Below are positions 32,297 through 44,941 of a stretch of 64,000 nucleotides of DNA, piece after piece. How positions within the stretch are numbered: the stretch's first letter is position 1; every line of letters begins with the position of its first letter. Both the position numbers and the translations under genes were made by a program. The notes under the pieces are model-generated. The model was not told where the DNA came from and made no database searches. It worked only from the letters and a program-made list of their open reading frames with translations. The stretch is from NCBI GenBank assembly GCA_037074585.1, contig CM073494.1:68503501-68567500 (forward strand), in the 5' to 3' direction. The DNA is from Biancaea sappan. Taxonomy: Eukaryota; Streptophyta; Magnoliopsida; Fabales; Fabaceae.

Positions 32297-33050
32297 GTGT
32301 GTGTGAGTGTGTGAATAATTATTTTTTTTTGTTCCCTTATTTATTTTTTTAGCAAAAATAATATTATTATGAAAAAGTAATTAACAAGAAAAAAATAAAT
32401 ATAACATGATAGAAAATAATAAAAAAGATAAAAATAAAGAAATTTGCTAAATCTATAGTGTTAGAAATAATTATATTTTATAAATAAATTTTTTTACAAA
32501 AATTAATTCAACCAATTTTTAAATTTTTTGACTAATTAATTTTGATGGGTCAACCTGATAAATCAATGACAAAATTTTAGATGAATTGAATTGGACAATA
32601 CATTTCACAAATCCAAATTTGAAAATGAAGTGGGCAGAATGACACCTAATCGCTGACGTGTAATAGGTGGATGTCATTGTCAGCATTTTCTATTCAATTT
32701 GTAGACAAATTAGTGAAACAAACTTAAAACAAAATAAAAATGTGGAATGAAAACAACATTTAAAAAAAAAAAGGTTAGGGTTAAAATTAAAACTTTTTAA
32801 AAAAAGTTAGAGGTGAAGAATTTATTGTTTAAATCTTAAAGTTACTTAATATCAAATTAAGTTCAATCCCTTAAATTAAATTATAATATTTCCAAAATTA
32901 AGTTTAATCCTTAGATTAACCTTGAAATAAATTATTTTGTAGAAGAAAATGAATAGAAATTGCACACTTTTTACGTCGCTGATAAAAGATAACTGGAAAA
33001 AAAAAAAAAAGAAGCAAGTTTTTCAAAGCGGGAAACAACCAGTCCCAATT
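30115..33050. other. AT-rich intergenic region
   Basis: No gene supported. It holds (TA)n at 31520-31549 and 32161-32180, and an (ATT)n/(GT)n tract at 32257-32313. Repeat-like stretches with accagt / gaaccagt ends (about 30655-30990) may be an old MITE. Confidence 0.5.
32257..32313. repeat. (ATT)n followed by (GT)n microsatellite
   Basis: About eleven ATT units followed by a short interrupted GT run. Confidence 0.9.
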
Positions 33051-33178
33051 TCCCATGGAAGCCAATCACCATTTACTTGACATTTGAGAAATTTAGATTT
33101 TTGGCAAAGAGAGCTTGGCTTCAACTTTGACGCAGTTCGATATTTTTCGTCTTGCATCTTCAGCGTTGAATTGAAACG

Positions 33179-33243
33179 ATGGAGATTGGAGTTGCAGAAG
33201 AATGGAGACGCTTACCCAATGGGAGAGAAAAAATGGAGGTGCG
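33179..33243 (+). CDS. Possible orphan first exon
   Basis: ATG at 33179 opens MEIGVAEEWRRLPNGREKME, ending at a possible donor (GAG|GTGCGA). I find no following exon: downstream lies the last exon of the minus-strand membrane-protein gene. It may be the remnant of a neighbouring gene or chance. Confidence 0.2.
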
Positions 33244-33770
33244 AAACTTTTAAATTTCAATTGTCTAATTTGTATTGCAGCTTTCTGTTGATCATTTTAT
33301 TATCTATTTCCGAAAAATTGGAAAGTATTTTCCTGAACTCCATTTTCCACTGAAACAAACGCATCTAAAAGGAAATTTTGAAGCTTCTCTTTGCGTCTTT
33401 ATATTCTATGCGGTGAAAATAAGCTCCGTGAGGGAAAATAGAATAGTCTTCTAAACAACTAGTTGAACTTGTTAGTAGTGTAAGTGCAGCTTTATGTTAG
33501 GCTTCTAGCCTTCAATTTTAGCAGTTTTAGCCTCCTCATCGATTTAGTCATTTGTCGATATGAGAAAGAACTAATTGGTGAAACTCTACTTCCTTTTGTT
33601 AGTGGCTTTTCTCGTTGCACAAGTCTTAGAAGTAGTGAACTTTAACACCTGCGAGTCTGTCATTTGCTTCTTTGCTGCTGGGAATTGTTGGTTCAGAGAC
33701 CATCGATTACGGGAAGTCCTCAATTATCTTACTGCTTGCCATCATTTACTGATCAGGATGAGACTCTGGC

Positions 33771-36700
33771 TTAATTTCCATCGAAGGCTTCATGTTTACC
33801 TTCAAAACCATTAATAGATCTTGAATCCCTTGTTTTAGCATTGGTATGTGGTTCCTCGTTAGGCTCCTGTTTCATTGATGTTCGGGATTCACCTTCATTC
33901 TCTTTACTCGAGTGTACCTGTTCAGTTTTGTAACAAAGAATAGATATTGGCTAAACATCATTCTTGAAATTTCATTTTGAGTTACTAATCAGGACATTTT
34001 GGAAAATGAGCATGAATTATAGAGAGGAGGAAGATGGAGGAAGGCTTTACATGTGAAAAAGAGAAATTCTTAAACAGACCCAGTCTACTAAATATTACAA
34101 TTGATTAGAACTCCATTTTGGTCCCTCACATATGCCCCTTTCCTCAATTCAGTCCCTCACATTTTTATTACCAATGTGGTCCCTTAGAAATCCAAATGTT
34201 TTCAATTTGGTGCCTCACAGATTTTTATTTTCAATTTAATCCCTCTATGTGACTGTCGTTAAATAATTTAATGGAGGTAATCATTTGATAGTTAACTTGC
34301 TGATGCGGAAAGCATGTAATTTCTTCTCTTTCTGCTAATTTGATGTGCAATGTTAGGGCACTCAAAGAAATTGAGAGCTGCATGGAGGAACCAAATTGAT
34401 AACGTTTGAATTTGTGATGGACCAAATTGAAAATGTTTGGATTTGTTAGGGACCAAATTGAGAACATTTGAAATTTTGAGGGACTAATTTGAGAATAAAA
34501 ATTTATGAGGGACCAAATAAATAAAAGAAGCATCATTAAGGGACCAAATGGGATTTAGTCCTTGACAATTTGAAATGTTTACATGTCTATTCATTATTAG
34601 TTTGGACTTCTTATTTGTGGTAGATTGAGTTTACCAAAGAATTTCTAGTGAAAATAATTGTGTGGCATGCAGAAGAAAGAACTTTGCACATGAAAATATT
34701 GTTGGAGTGTGTATAAATTCATAATAAAGGAGATTGCACTGAAAGACCAATATATGTTCCTTCTTGACTATTTTGATTACTGATACGTCAATATTTTTTC
34801 TATTCTTAGTATTGAAAAAAAAAAAGAGAAAAGAGGAGTCTTATGAAAAAAGGTCGAGGAAGACTAAGAAGAACACTTAGAGAAGTTATTGAATGAGATC
34901 TTCAGGTGAATGAAATACTTAAAAAGTTGGTTATTAATAGAGCTCAATGAAATTGGGTGATCTATATCGCCGACTCTACCTAGTGAGATAAGGCTTTGTT
35001 GTTGTTGTATTGAAAAAAAGAAAGGAAATAATTATTTGCTACAAGAATTCAAACCTGAGAATTACTGAAGTGACCATTATGTACTTGAACAGTTGGACTT
35101 GGATCATTTATCAAATGCTGCATACTGTGAGGCTTGCCTTCAGGAGGAAGTTCACCACTAATTGAAGTTGCTTGTGCCATATCATTTGGCACTTTGACAT
35201 CCTCTCCGATATGTTCTGTGCTGATACTACTGGTTCCAGCTGTTGGTTTTGTTAAATTGGTGACTTCATTTTCTGCCAAGTTTGCAGAATTACCTTGAAT
35301 GTCTTTCTTGGCTTCAATATCAACTTTAGCTTCATTAGCATGATTTGGCTGGTAAAGAATGGTTTGATGTTTAGCTACTAATCCGGACATTTTGGAATAT
35401 GAACATTTGTTAGACAGAGAGTTAAAATTTACATATGAGAGCAGAGAAATTCTTAAATAGACCAGGTCTGCCGAATATTGGCATGTATATATATCTTTTC
35501 TTGATTAACTTGTTCCTGCTATTTTTGGCAGACCAGGTCTACCAAAGGATTTTTTTTTTGTTTTTGTTTTTGGTGAAAACAACTTAATGTGACGGGAAGA
35601 AAAAAAAAATGCACATGAAAACTTTGTTGGACTATGTATAAAATTAATAATTAAGGAGATTGCACTGAAATTGCCTGAAAGACATATATTCCTCCTTGAC
35701 TATTTTGATCACTGATGTATCAATGATTTTTTTACATCTCTCAAAATGTTAAAATGGAAAAAAGAAAAGAAAAATTTGCTACCAGACTTCAGACCTGGGA
35801 ATTTTTTTTCAAGTCATCCTTAAGTATTCTCAGTATGCGAATGATAATAGAATAAAATGTGTGCGTTTTGTCTCCCGCCAACTATGGGAGAGAGCAGTGG
35901 ATGGTTGCAGCTGTCCATCCCTTGAGACCCACTAGATGCTTGACATATGTCCCGTTGACCAGTCACTCTATCACAACGCACTGTTTTTCTCGTCCAATTT
36001 ATACAGAAGATTCCCCAAAGTATTGTTGCATTCAGCCAGTACAAAAAGCAGCACATGAATAACAGGAAATATTATGAAGATTCTTTTATTTAGTTTGCAA
36101 TGGATCATTTTCTGGTGCTGAACGAAATATTTTTCTTTCTGTAATGCTTTGTGGTGGCTTTCTGTTTTCTGTTGCTGAACGAAACCAATATTTCTGGTGC
36201 TCTGGTTTTCTGTTATTCATGTGCTGCTTTTGTAATGGCTGAATGATACAAAATTTTGGGGACGCCTCTGCGTAAACTGAACTAGAGAAAACGGTCTGCT
36301 GCATGGGGGTGACTGGTCAACGGGACATGTGTCAAGCATCCAAAGGGTCCAAAGGGATAGACGGCTGTGATCATCCACTGCTCTCTCCCGTAGTTGGCAG
36401 CAATGGGAGAGAAACTGCACTTGAATAAAATATACATTGCTAACCTTTTCTTCAGTGGAAGCATTTACACTATTTGTTCCAGCTGCTGGTTTTGTTAAAT
36501 CGGTGACTTCTTTTTCTTCCATTTCAGAATTACTTAGAACATCTTTCTTGGCTTCAATATCAGGTTTACCTTCATCAGCACGTTTTGTCTGGTAAAGAAT
36601 AGTTTTATGTTTAGTTACTAAACCGTACCTTTTGGTATATTTGCATGTTATAGAGAGGGAGAGAGTTTACATGTGAAAATAAGACATTCATAGGTGGACT

Positions 36701-39700
36701 TAGTCTACTGAAGTCTGACATGTTTACATGCATTGATGCATATGAATATTTTACTGGAATCTGTATACTCTATAGCATGCATGGTAAAGGAGATTGCATG
36801 GGATGTCCATTATAACTTCCTGACTGCTTTAGCATCTGATATGCTACTGTCAATAAGTTTTTTCTCGATATTGAAAAAAAAAAAGAAATTTTAATTTTCT
36901 ACCTGAATTCTAACCTGGGAATTACTGAAGTCAGCATTATGTGATTGAACTTTTGGGCCTGGATCATTTATTAAAGGCTGCATATTGTGAGCCATGACTT
37001 CAGGATGAAGTCCACCAGTAGATGGTGGAACTCTTATCTGTCTCTGTAGACTAGAATGAGATAATACAGACCTTGGGGATGAAGTTGAGTAAACAGAGAA
37101 TTCATCAATCGATTTTTTCTGCAAAGGTGATGGACCATGAAGTCTTTTTATGTTTTCGTTATCTGTGCGATCTTTGTCAATTGTTGCTGAATCATTCTTA
37201 TCTTGAACATCTTGTGCCATATTTGTGCAGTTCTCATAAAGGTTACACCATTCCTGTTGAACAAAGGATATTCTTATATTGATACTTCTATTAATATAGT
37301 TCAATAATTTGCTCATGTTTAAATTCACAAACCGTTTTCTTGCTAATAATTATCTGTTTATACTTGTCAAGAATCAACTATGAAACACAAAAACACTTAC
37401 TTTTAGGCATGTCTGCATGTGTCACGAGACGACACATTCACGATACATGTCTATACTTATATATATGCACACAACTAATAGAAAACAAAGGGAATATAGA
37501 ATTTTAAAAAATGATAAAATGAAAGATTGGAAACTCTATCTTGTTAAGATTGCAAGAGTTTTTTTCGTAGTTATTTGATTGTACATAAATAATTTAAACT
37601 ATATTGTTTAACATCAACTAATCTATTAGATTCTTTTTTTAAAAGAAAAAAATAATGCAAGGTAGTTCAAGTATAAGATGATACCTGTCATATTTGTTGT
37701 TGCGAGAAGCATTGAATGCAAAGTTTAAAAAATTCTAAGGCTTCATTTGTTTATACTTAATGAAAGTTTGAATAAATACATTCGTTATTTTATTTTTTTA
37801 AGTATTTAATAGGTCTAAATATATCTTAATAAATCTTGTAACAAGTTTTAATACCATTTAGATGTATTATTCATTTTAGGTAAAAATACACTTTACTCCC
37901 ATAAACTTTACTTTGTATACACTTTATTCCCCCCTCAATTTTAAAATTTAATAAATAATCCCCTCAAATTTTACAATTTGTGCAAAACACCCTTTCGTTA
38001 AATATTCCGTTAACCAAACTAACACTCAATGCATATTTGTTAAGTTTAAACTTTTTTTATTTAATATATAATTTTATTTTTTAATTTTGATTTCATCAAT
38101 TTTTTCATAACATATGTTTAATTACTAATTTATTTGAATATTAGTTTTCACTAATAAACAATTTTTGTGTTCAGATGTTAAAAAAACAAATAGCCTTAAT
38201 CATTTCAAATTCATATTAAAAAACAATATCTTAATATTCATATGTATATTCAGATTCAGTCATCTGAATCTTAAAAAACAAATGCCCCCTGAATGAATTT
38301 GACTAGGACACATGTCAAATTCTTAAAACTACAACTCTTTTTTGAAGTGTGACATGGTAACATGTCTGCATCATAGTTTGTGTTTGTTCCTTGCTTCATT
38401 TAAAATTAACCTTACAAACTGGAATACATAAAAGCAACAAAATCTTTTACCTCTAATTTTTCTGTGTGTGCCTGAGATGGCTCATATGAAGAGTTCAAAG
38501 GCTGAGCTCTTTCATTTTGCATCAAAATTTCTCTCATATTACCAAAAGCATCAAATTGATGACTCACTGCACAAGTTGGTGTGTCGCCAGGTAATTCACA
38601 TGTTGATGACACTGAACTCACATCAGCTGAGTTTTCTTCGCCTATCTCTTGTAAAGGAAAGGATGACAGCAAGTTATTGTTTGCTTCTTCAGTATCCTCA
38701 ACATCAGCAACTCCACGCACTCTTCTTGAATGAACTGAGTTTCCCCACATTTCGTCACTTCCAGAAGTAACGTCTCTCTCATTGTCTCCATCATACAGTG
38801 AAGATTCTTCAGAGATCGAGTTGGAGCCATCAAGTGTCCTACTCGGTGAGCCAATTTCTGAAACCTCTACTTGTAAATCAGAAGCTACAGAGTATGTTGG
38901 GGTTTTACAGGTTCGCCTCCCAGCATAGTACATATTGTCCTGGTTCTTCTCTGTGGGAACAAGCGAGTTAAATAAAGATTCATTTATAATAGTGCTGTTA
39001 GATAATGAAAAATTGTGTAACTTTTCAGGAGCCTTATTGTGTAGTCTTGATTTTGGCTTCTCTGATGCTCCAGCTCTTTGAAAACCTGAGGGATTTTGAT
39101 CAATTTCGGCAAACCAATTGTTGCTGTTTTTCTGTACTGAGTCTGACTTTGTTTGATGACCGTTATCCTCTTTATTTCCTTTCATGTCAGCCATATCAGC
39201 TTCTTTACTATTGATTTGTGGTGTGGAAGATTTAAGCGTACTTTCATCTCCATCAAGAAGACCATCTTGTTTGGAGAACAGTTGCTCAATTAGCTTGTCA
39301 TGACTTCCCCTGTCTGCAACGGTAAAGCATATTTGAGTTTCATAAGCAAATATTATCTCAAATTTTCTCTTTTTTCTGGGTTAAAATATGTTACAGCAAA
39401 AGCAGCATTATCAAACGAATTAGCCCTATTATGAGTATTTGGATTCAAGAAATGGAGAGTGCATTTCTCCAATCACAATCGTCTGTTTTGAGTCAAAAAG
39501 TTATGATCAAAGGAAGAAAATTTTAAGAAAAATAGTCAAATTGCATGCGGTCAAATGGTTACGATCAAATGAGGAAATGCCACATGTGGTTTGACTAGTT
39601 TTTTTTTTTCTTCCTTCAATTGTATCCGTTTGATTCACAATGGATGACCGTGATTGGGAAAAAGCACTTTCTGTTTCTTGCCAAAAATGAATAGTCCAAA

Positions 39701-41063
39701 TCCTTGTTGTGATGATAGTAAGTAGGTTGAAGAGAACTGGTCCATTAATTAAACGAGTTATATATATATATATATATTAAAAAAAAAGCTGAACTGATTC
39801 GTTATTGATTCACAATTAGATGGGCCAGCTTGTGGACTCAGTGTATGGGCTAAACAAGCCCATTTTGGCTTTGCAGATTAAGCAGGCCAATCTCTACGTT
39901 CAAGTCTGTTTTGATAGTACCAAAAAAGAGAGACAGGAAGAAGAACAAAAGTGAAAAGAGTCGTGGCTACCTGGAAATTTTCTCAATTTTTCATAGCAAA
40001 AGCTCGCATGCCTGGAGATTGACTTGTTCTGCTGGTGTGCTTCAGTGAATTCTTGATGGAAATTAGGTTGCTCTTTAGAAAGATTATAGAGATGGTCAAA
40101 TGTTCTGGATGGTCGAATTATGGATGGAGCAGAATCAGGTACTTCTGTTCCATCAAACTCTTCAACCTTTGGAGCTCCAAATTTGAGTCTTGTAAGATTC
40201 ATAGATGCATGATGACTTGGATTCACACCTTTATCTATCTGCATCTTCAATAGTTTTCTTGCTCTCCTATTGGCTATGAGAGTATCTATCCTCGGGTTTC
40301 TTTCTAGCTCTGAAAATTTAATGTCCATGAGACTTTTATGATCATTTTCTGACCATCCTACTGCTTCAGTCCCGCCAGCCTGTGATTCTTCATCTTTATC
40401 CTCTTCATATCTACTACCCTTCAAGCAGCTTTTGGATTTACTTAAGCCATAAGTCACCAAGTCACTCATGGAAGGTTCAGAACGCATGGGTGATTTATTA
40501 GAAGTCATGGATTTCTCTGGATGCTTCACATCATCTTCAGAAGAACACACTGTTGATCTCTCATGAGAACTGACTTCTTTGCTCTCCGAGTTTCTCCCAG
40601 AAACTGCATTACGAAATTCATTGCTTCCACCATGCGAACCCCATTTCTTGTCCCTGGAATTTCGCCTTCTGCTTGTGTGGTGGTGTGATGAATGATCGTA
40701 GAATTTATCAAGAACAAACTCATTTCTGGCAAACTTGCTGGCTTGTCTTGGAAGTCTTGATTCTCTTTTCTTCTCCTTTTTGACATACCTGAGCTGAGGT
40801 TGCTCAGAACTCCAGAAGATTCTGATGAAGATGGCAGTGCAGATAATAAATGGGGACAAGAAAGCCAGGAAGTTGTAAATGTTAGAAAGGAATATGTAGA
40901 GGATTAAGAAGACAGAGAAAATTCCAGACACCACCGGATGCCTTTGAACAAATCTGTGACTCGTATCATATGAAGCCTGAAGCATTTTGCACAAACGGGT
41001 TGGGATTTCTTTTGCTTTCAGTCCCATCTTTGTTTGAAGTTGTTGGGTTAATTTTTGGCACAT
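33771..41063 (-). CDS. Uncharacterised plant membrane protein with RRAR-type motif, six exons
   Basis: Exons 39971-41063, 38451-39313, 36915-37253, 36445-36588, 35055-35348 and 33771-33917 join in frame (959 residues from 41063; a start at 41027, MGLKAKEIP, gives 947). Two hydrophobic segments lie at about residues 43-85 (GIFSVFLILYIFLSNIYNFL, FIICTAIFIRIFW), so the N-terminus is anchored in a membrane and the long charged tail is exposed. The conserved block FSELERNPRIDTLIANRRAR..DSAPSI places it in the family of Arabidopsis At5g17910/At2g29620 (from memory), of unknown function. Exon 2 uses acceptor TTGCAG|ACAG; the later AG would break the frame. Exons 3-5 contain duplicated segments. The introns carry a MITE, a foldback element and a LINE tail. 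Confidence 0.82.
34104..34562. mobile_element. Foldback/MITE in intron 5 of the membrane-protein gene
   Basis: The left end has tccattttggtccctcac and the right end is its inverse (gagggaccaaatgggattta). The interior repeats agggaccaaattgaga-type phrases several times. It is non-coding. Confidence 0.7.
34843..35017 (+). mobile_element. LINE (L1-type) 3' end fragment
   Basis: The frame reads the degenerate end of a plant L1 reverse transcriptase: a GRGRLRRTLREVI motif, later NRAQ and ADST with stops, then DKALLLL. It finishes in a (TTG)n tail. It is 5'-truncated, as usual, and lies antisense in intron 5. Confidence 0.75.
35838..36440. mobile_element. Foldback transposon with ~220-bp inverted arms
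   Basis: The left arm (about 35840-36062) and the reverse complement of the right arm (about 36208-36440) share caactacgggagagagcagt, gcttgaca-tatgtcccgttgaccag and agcagcacatgaataac. A ~145-bp centre contains ttctggtgctgaacgaa repeats. It abuts exon 4 of the membrane-protein gene: the donor at 36443-36444 is at its edge. Confidence 0.8.
37254..38450 (-). other. Intron 2 of the membrane-protein gene
   Basis: About 1.2 kb, AT-rich. A segment at about 37870-38020 (cactttactcccataaactt, ttattcccccctcaatttta) resembles one arm of a common plant dispersed repeat. No gene. Confidence 0.5.
39436..39703. mobile_element. MITE in intron 1 of the membrane-protein gene
   Basis: Inverted arms: the left has caagaaatggagagtgcatt and ccaatcacaatcg; the right, reversed, has caagaaacagaaagtgcttt and ccaatcacggtca. 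About 265 bp, no coding capacity. Confidence 0.7.
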
Positions 41064-42140
41064 TTCAACAATTAGGAGGAAAAAGAAAAAAAACTCAGAC
41101 TGGGGACATTTTAGCCATTATCTGTTTGAAAACATTTAATTATGATAACAATCATATGTTTGTTGCAGATTATCCCCATTGAAGCAATATGTGATTTTCT
41201 GCCATGGGAAAGAAATTTGCAGAAAGATCTATTGAATGTGGAAGAAGAAACTTGCAGGTTTGATTTGATTTGGTTTGTTTTCTTTCTGGGTTCGTATAAT
41301 AGAATCCTTCAGAAAAGTGGGAAGCTAAGGAAGGAAAGCAGAGAGAGAAATGGAATTAAATTCCCTCAAATTATGGTCAGTAGGGACAGAAAAGTGGTTT
41401 TGGTCTTTCCCTCAACAAATGGCTGGCCATTGAAGAATGGCAATTTAGTTCATCTTTTTTGGGAAACTTTTGCTTGGCTGATAGCTTCATGGGATCCTTG
41501 AAATTAGGAGTTTTACTTTTACCTTTTATTTATCCTACCAATTGTAACTGACTGAATAATTGTAACAAAATATAAAATCACTAGGTGAAGTCTAATAGCA
41601 AATTAAATTTATGTATTGCCTAGCATAATATAATTTTAAATGATTTTTTGAATATAAGATTAAGTTATGGTAATATTATATTTTAAAATAATTAAAAGAA
41701 ATAAGGGAAGTTAAATAACTTTCTGCACTTTTATCTATATTTGAAGTTCTCTTTTTTATATTATAATATATATTTTATTTTATGTATGTGACATGCATTA
41801 AAGTGCATATCAATTTTTACTTTTTATTATTTTTTTTTGGACAAGAGGATTCGAACCTTAACCTCTAACTTATAATCTTATACTACTTAAACTACAAGCT
41901 GAGTGATGAAATAAATATTTTTAATATAAAAATAAATTGTAATATTTTTTATTATACTATTAAAATAATAAAAAAAGATGAGCGAAAAGTTATTTAACTT
42001 TACATTCTTTCACTTTTAACATATGTTTTGATTTAATTAGTGGTAATTATAATTGCATTTTTCAAATAATAAAAAAGTAGAGAATAGTTAAATTAACTTC
42101 CTGTTATTTTACTTACATGTGCATCTTAATTTCTGCTTTA

Positions 42141-42183
<43 letters not shown>

Positions 42184-42505
42184 TGTTCAAGTATATTTTT
42201 CAATCTCAATTTTATAGCCTTTCTACACTTGAATCTCAATGTCAAAATTCCATTTTTGTCTCCATTTGTACTATGAAAGTAAATTTATTTCATTCGTGTG
42301 CATATTTGGTTATTGTACGAGTACGAGAATTTAATTAAAATTGAGATTTTTGAGGTAATTTTTCACCTTGTAAAGTTGAAGTGCATGGATACAAGCCAAG
42401 ATTGGTAACATCAAATGTTAATTTAATATACACAAGAATTTATGCAATTTTAGATTTTACTAATGTTCACAAAAAAAATACTCCCAATACTTTCTATCAA
42501 CTATA
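41064..42505. other. Upstream region of the membrane-protein gene and AT-rich spacer
   Basis: No supported gene. Contains the (TG)n(TA)n run at 42140-42179. Confidence 0.5.
42140..42179. repeat. (TG)n(TA)n microsatellite
   Basis: Five TG units run into about fifteen TA units. Confidence 0.95.
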
Positions 42506-42776
42506 AGAGTCTGTTTGGTATGCAAGATAGAGATGGAAAGGAAAATGCACAAGAAAAAAAAATGAAAAGAATATGTTTGGTATATACTAAAAAAAAAACA
42601 AAGGAAACATGAAATAATGTGTTTGTTATGGATATATTTCAACTAAAAAAAAAGTAGGAAAAACATTGAGAAATTACTCAAATATCCCTTCTCATTTATT
42701 AAATATATTTTATTCATGAGAAAAAACATATGGGCCTGAAACCCTATTGCCACTCCTGCCTTCCATTTGTCTCAGT

Positions 42777-44941
42777 TGTCACGACCCATTTTTTAGGCAC
42801 ATAACCGGCACAATGATGAATATCTCATCACTGTAAGCTTTTCGATAAATTCTACCCACAAGTAAAATTATTAGTCATTATCTCTATATTCTCAAAATAC
42901 CATTCCTTAATAAATACAAAGAAAATACATCAAATTTTCTTAATTAAAAATAATAGATCTTCAATACAAAATACATTATCATACTGAAATAGAAGCCAAA
43001 TACCAATCCCCTGACCTAGATGTCCTAGATGGTTACAGAGCAACATAATCTATAACAAAAGAGGGGCCTACCCAACAGCGGGAAGGTCCAAAGTGATCTA
43101 CTCCTCTAGCGGATATTCTTCGCTAGTAACCTGATCTGAACAAAAAAAAAATTGTACAGAGAGTGTGAGCTTTTAAACTCAATGAGCGAATCGGCCTCGC
43201 GTTAATAAAATTCAAATACATCACCAGTCATGCAAGTATATCCGAAGGCTCAAACTCAACCAATAGACATAGTTAGAAAATATATACTGGAAGATAAAAA
43301 TTCATCCAATTCAACAAACGTTACTAGTACTCATCAATGACAATATATCCCAGAGAGCGCACACAGGTCGGCTCACCAATTTTGTATATTTCTGCCATGA
43401 TACATAACCTCATCCTCTTAACTAGGGCGCCTCACGGATCTGTTACTGATCCGGGCTATATCCCTACTGAGGGAATCGTTGTCTCCACACTCGTTGGTCA
43501 ATACACCCTTTTAAACCGGGTTTTCCGCTTTGCCGTGAGAGGGGGTACTGTCCCGTTCAATCACAATCAATAGTACAGTATTTCATATCATAATCAGAAG
43601 CACATTATAATATTCATCCATATAACAGGTATAGTATATAACTATATTATAGATTTATAAACCACAAATCAAGATAACAATTAATCTGTTTTTGAAAAGA
43701 TTCAAATTTCACATCATCATGAGATACTTATGTCATTTTATCTATACTTCTGGATTAATTATCTCCCCAGATTTGCCACTCTGAATCCAATTTACCCCTA
43801 TGAATCTTGGGAGTGTCCTACGACATACTTTTTATCACCAGTAATGCTAAAACCTCATTAAAATGGGGTCGTTCTACTCACCTGGATTCCGTACGAGTAT
43901 CGCTTCTCTAAGTCGTTACAGACAAGAGTACCCAGGTGAATTTCAGTGTTCCGCTACAGAGATTTTCATGAAAGATTAAAGAAAATACGTTAGGATTGTT
44001 TTCGTATAGATACTATTCATATATATGTTACTGTTCATACGTACGGTTACTGTTCATATATACAATTACTATTCATACATACAGTTACTATTCATACCAG
44101 AAATAGAGAATACAATCTGTAAAAAGAGTACACCAGGTAAGTTCCCAAGAAAGAGTGGAGGGTCACAATGGACACACTTAAAAATCAGGTCTTTCCTTAG
44201 CCGGAACTTTCCTAGACATGTATTCTTCACAGTTTACATCCTATTTCGGTAATCAGAGAATTAAAATAACATATAGACAGCTAAGGAAAGTCTTTTTGAT
44301 GTGGAAGATCAGCCAAAGCCGCAACCATAGAGCATACTTAAGAAAATAACTTCTAAAATTTGAAAGACATATAAATGACATAGTATCCTTACCTAAGATG
44401 AAAAGGAAAGGCCCAAAATCTCATATGCCTAGCGTCGGAGCAAGAGAAACTTAAGAAGAGAAGAAGAGAAGTTGAAGGTGTGAATTTAGAAGTGAAATGG
44501 AATGACCTATTTATAGGAAAAGTCAATAGTAATATTTGACACTATACGCTAATAAAATATTCAATTTACTATTCATAAAAATTACATTTCTTTCGACTTA
44601 CTGTGCAAAACGCGACAGGGGCTTTGAATTTTTTATTATTATTGAAAACTTAAAGGGAAAACTATCCTTTCACCTTAAACCTTTAAGTTTCTTTTCAATT
44701 CAGTCCTTTCGCTTTAGTCCCTGAGAGTATTTTTACACATAAAATGTCATTTTTTTTCCTACGAACTTCTTTGTAGTTTTCTCTTATGATCAAACCACTT
44801 CTAGTACTTGACATTTTAATTGTATAAATGAACAGTACCACATACGTAAATAGTATTATAAGGGTGAATAGTACTGTATACTGAAATAGTAATAGTAGTT
44901 TGTAAGCACGCATTTATATTTTATTTTTTATGGGCATTACA
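42777..44941 (-). mobile_element. Solo LTR of a retrotransposon, 2165 bp
   Basis: On the minus strand it runs TGTAATGCCC..GGGTCGTGACA. It is flanked by the direct repeat TCAGT (42772-42776 and 44942-44946), the 5-bp duplication expected of integrase. A TATA box (TATAAATAGG, minus, 44506-44515) supports the orientation. No internal retroelement sequence adjoins it, so it arose by LTR-LTR recombination. Lineage is uncertain; the ends look gypsy-like. Confidence 0.85.
44009..44097. repeat. Short tandem repeat of tactattcata type inside the solo LTR
   Basis: Five imperfect ~19-bp units (gttactgttcatacgtac, aattactattcatacatac). The same core recurs at about 44570 and, inverted (gaacagta/gaatagta), near 44830-44875. 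Confidence 0.75.

Noticed and set aside
33575..33814. Plus-strand 79-codon frame
   Set aside because: It overlaps exon 6 of the minus-strand membrane-protein gene, which fits splice phases and ends at a proper stop.
36217..36522. 101-codon minus frame as one exon
   Set aside because: Only its first part (36445-36588 with upstream codons) is exon 4; the rest runs into the foldback arm.
41835..41905. tRNA-like B-box (minus ggttcgaatcc) suggesting a SINE or tRNA gene
   Set aside because: No cloverleaf, no convincing A-box spacing and no tail; too weak to call.
43337..43573. 78-codon plus-strand frame
   Set aside because: Inside the solo LTR and against its orientation; no family similarity seen.
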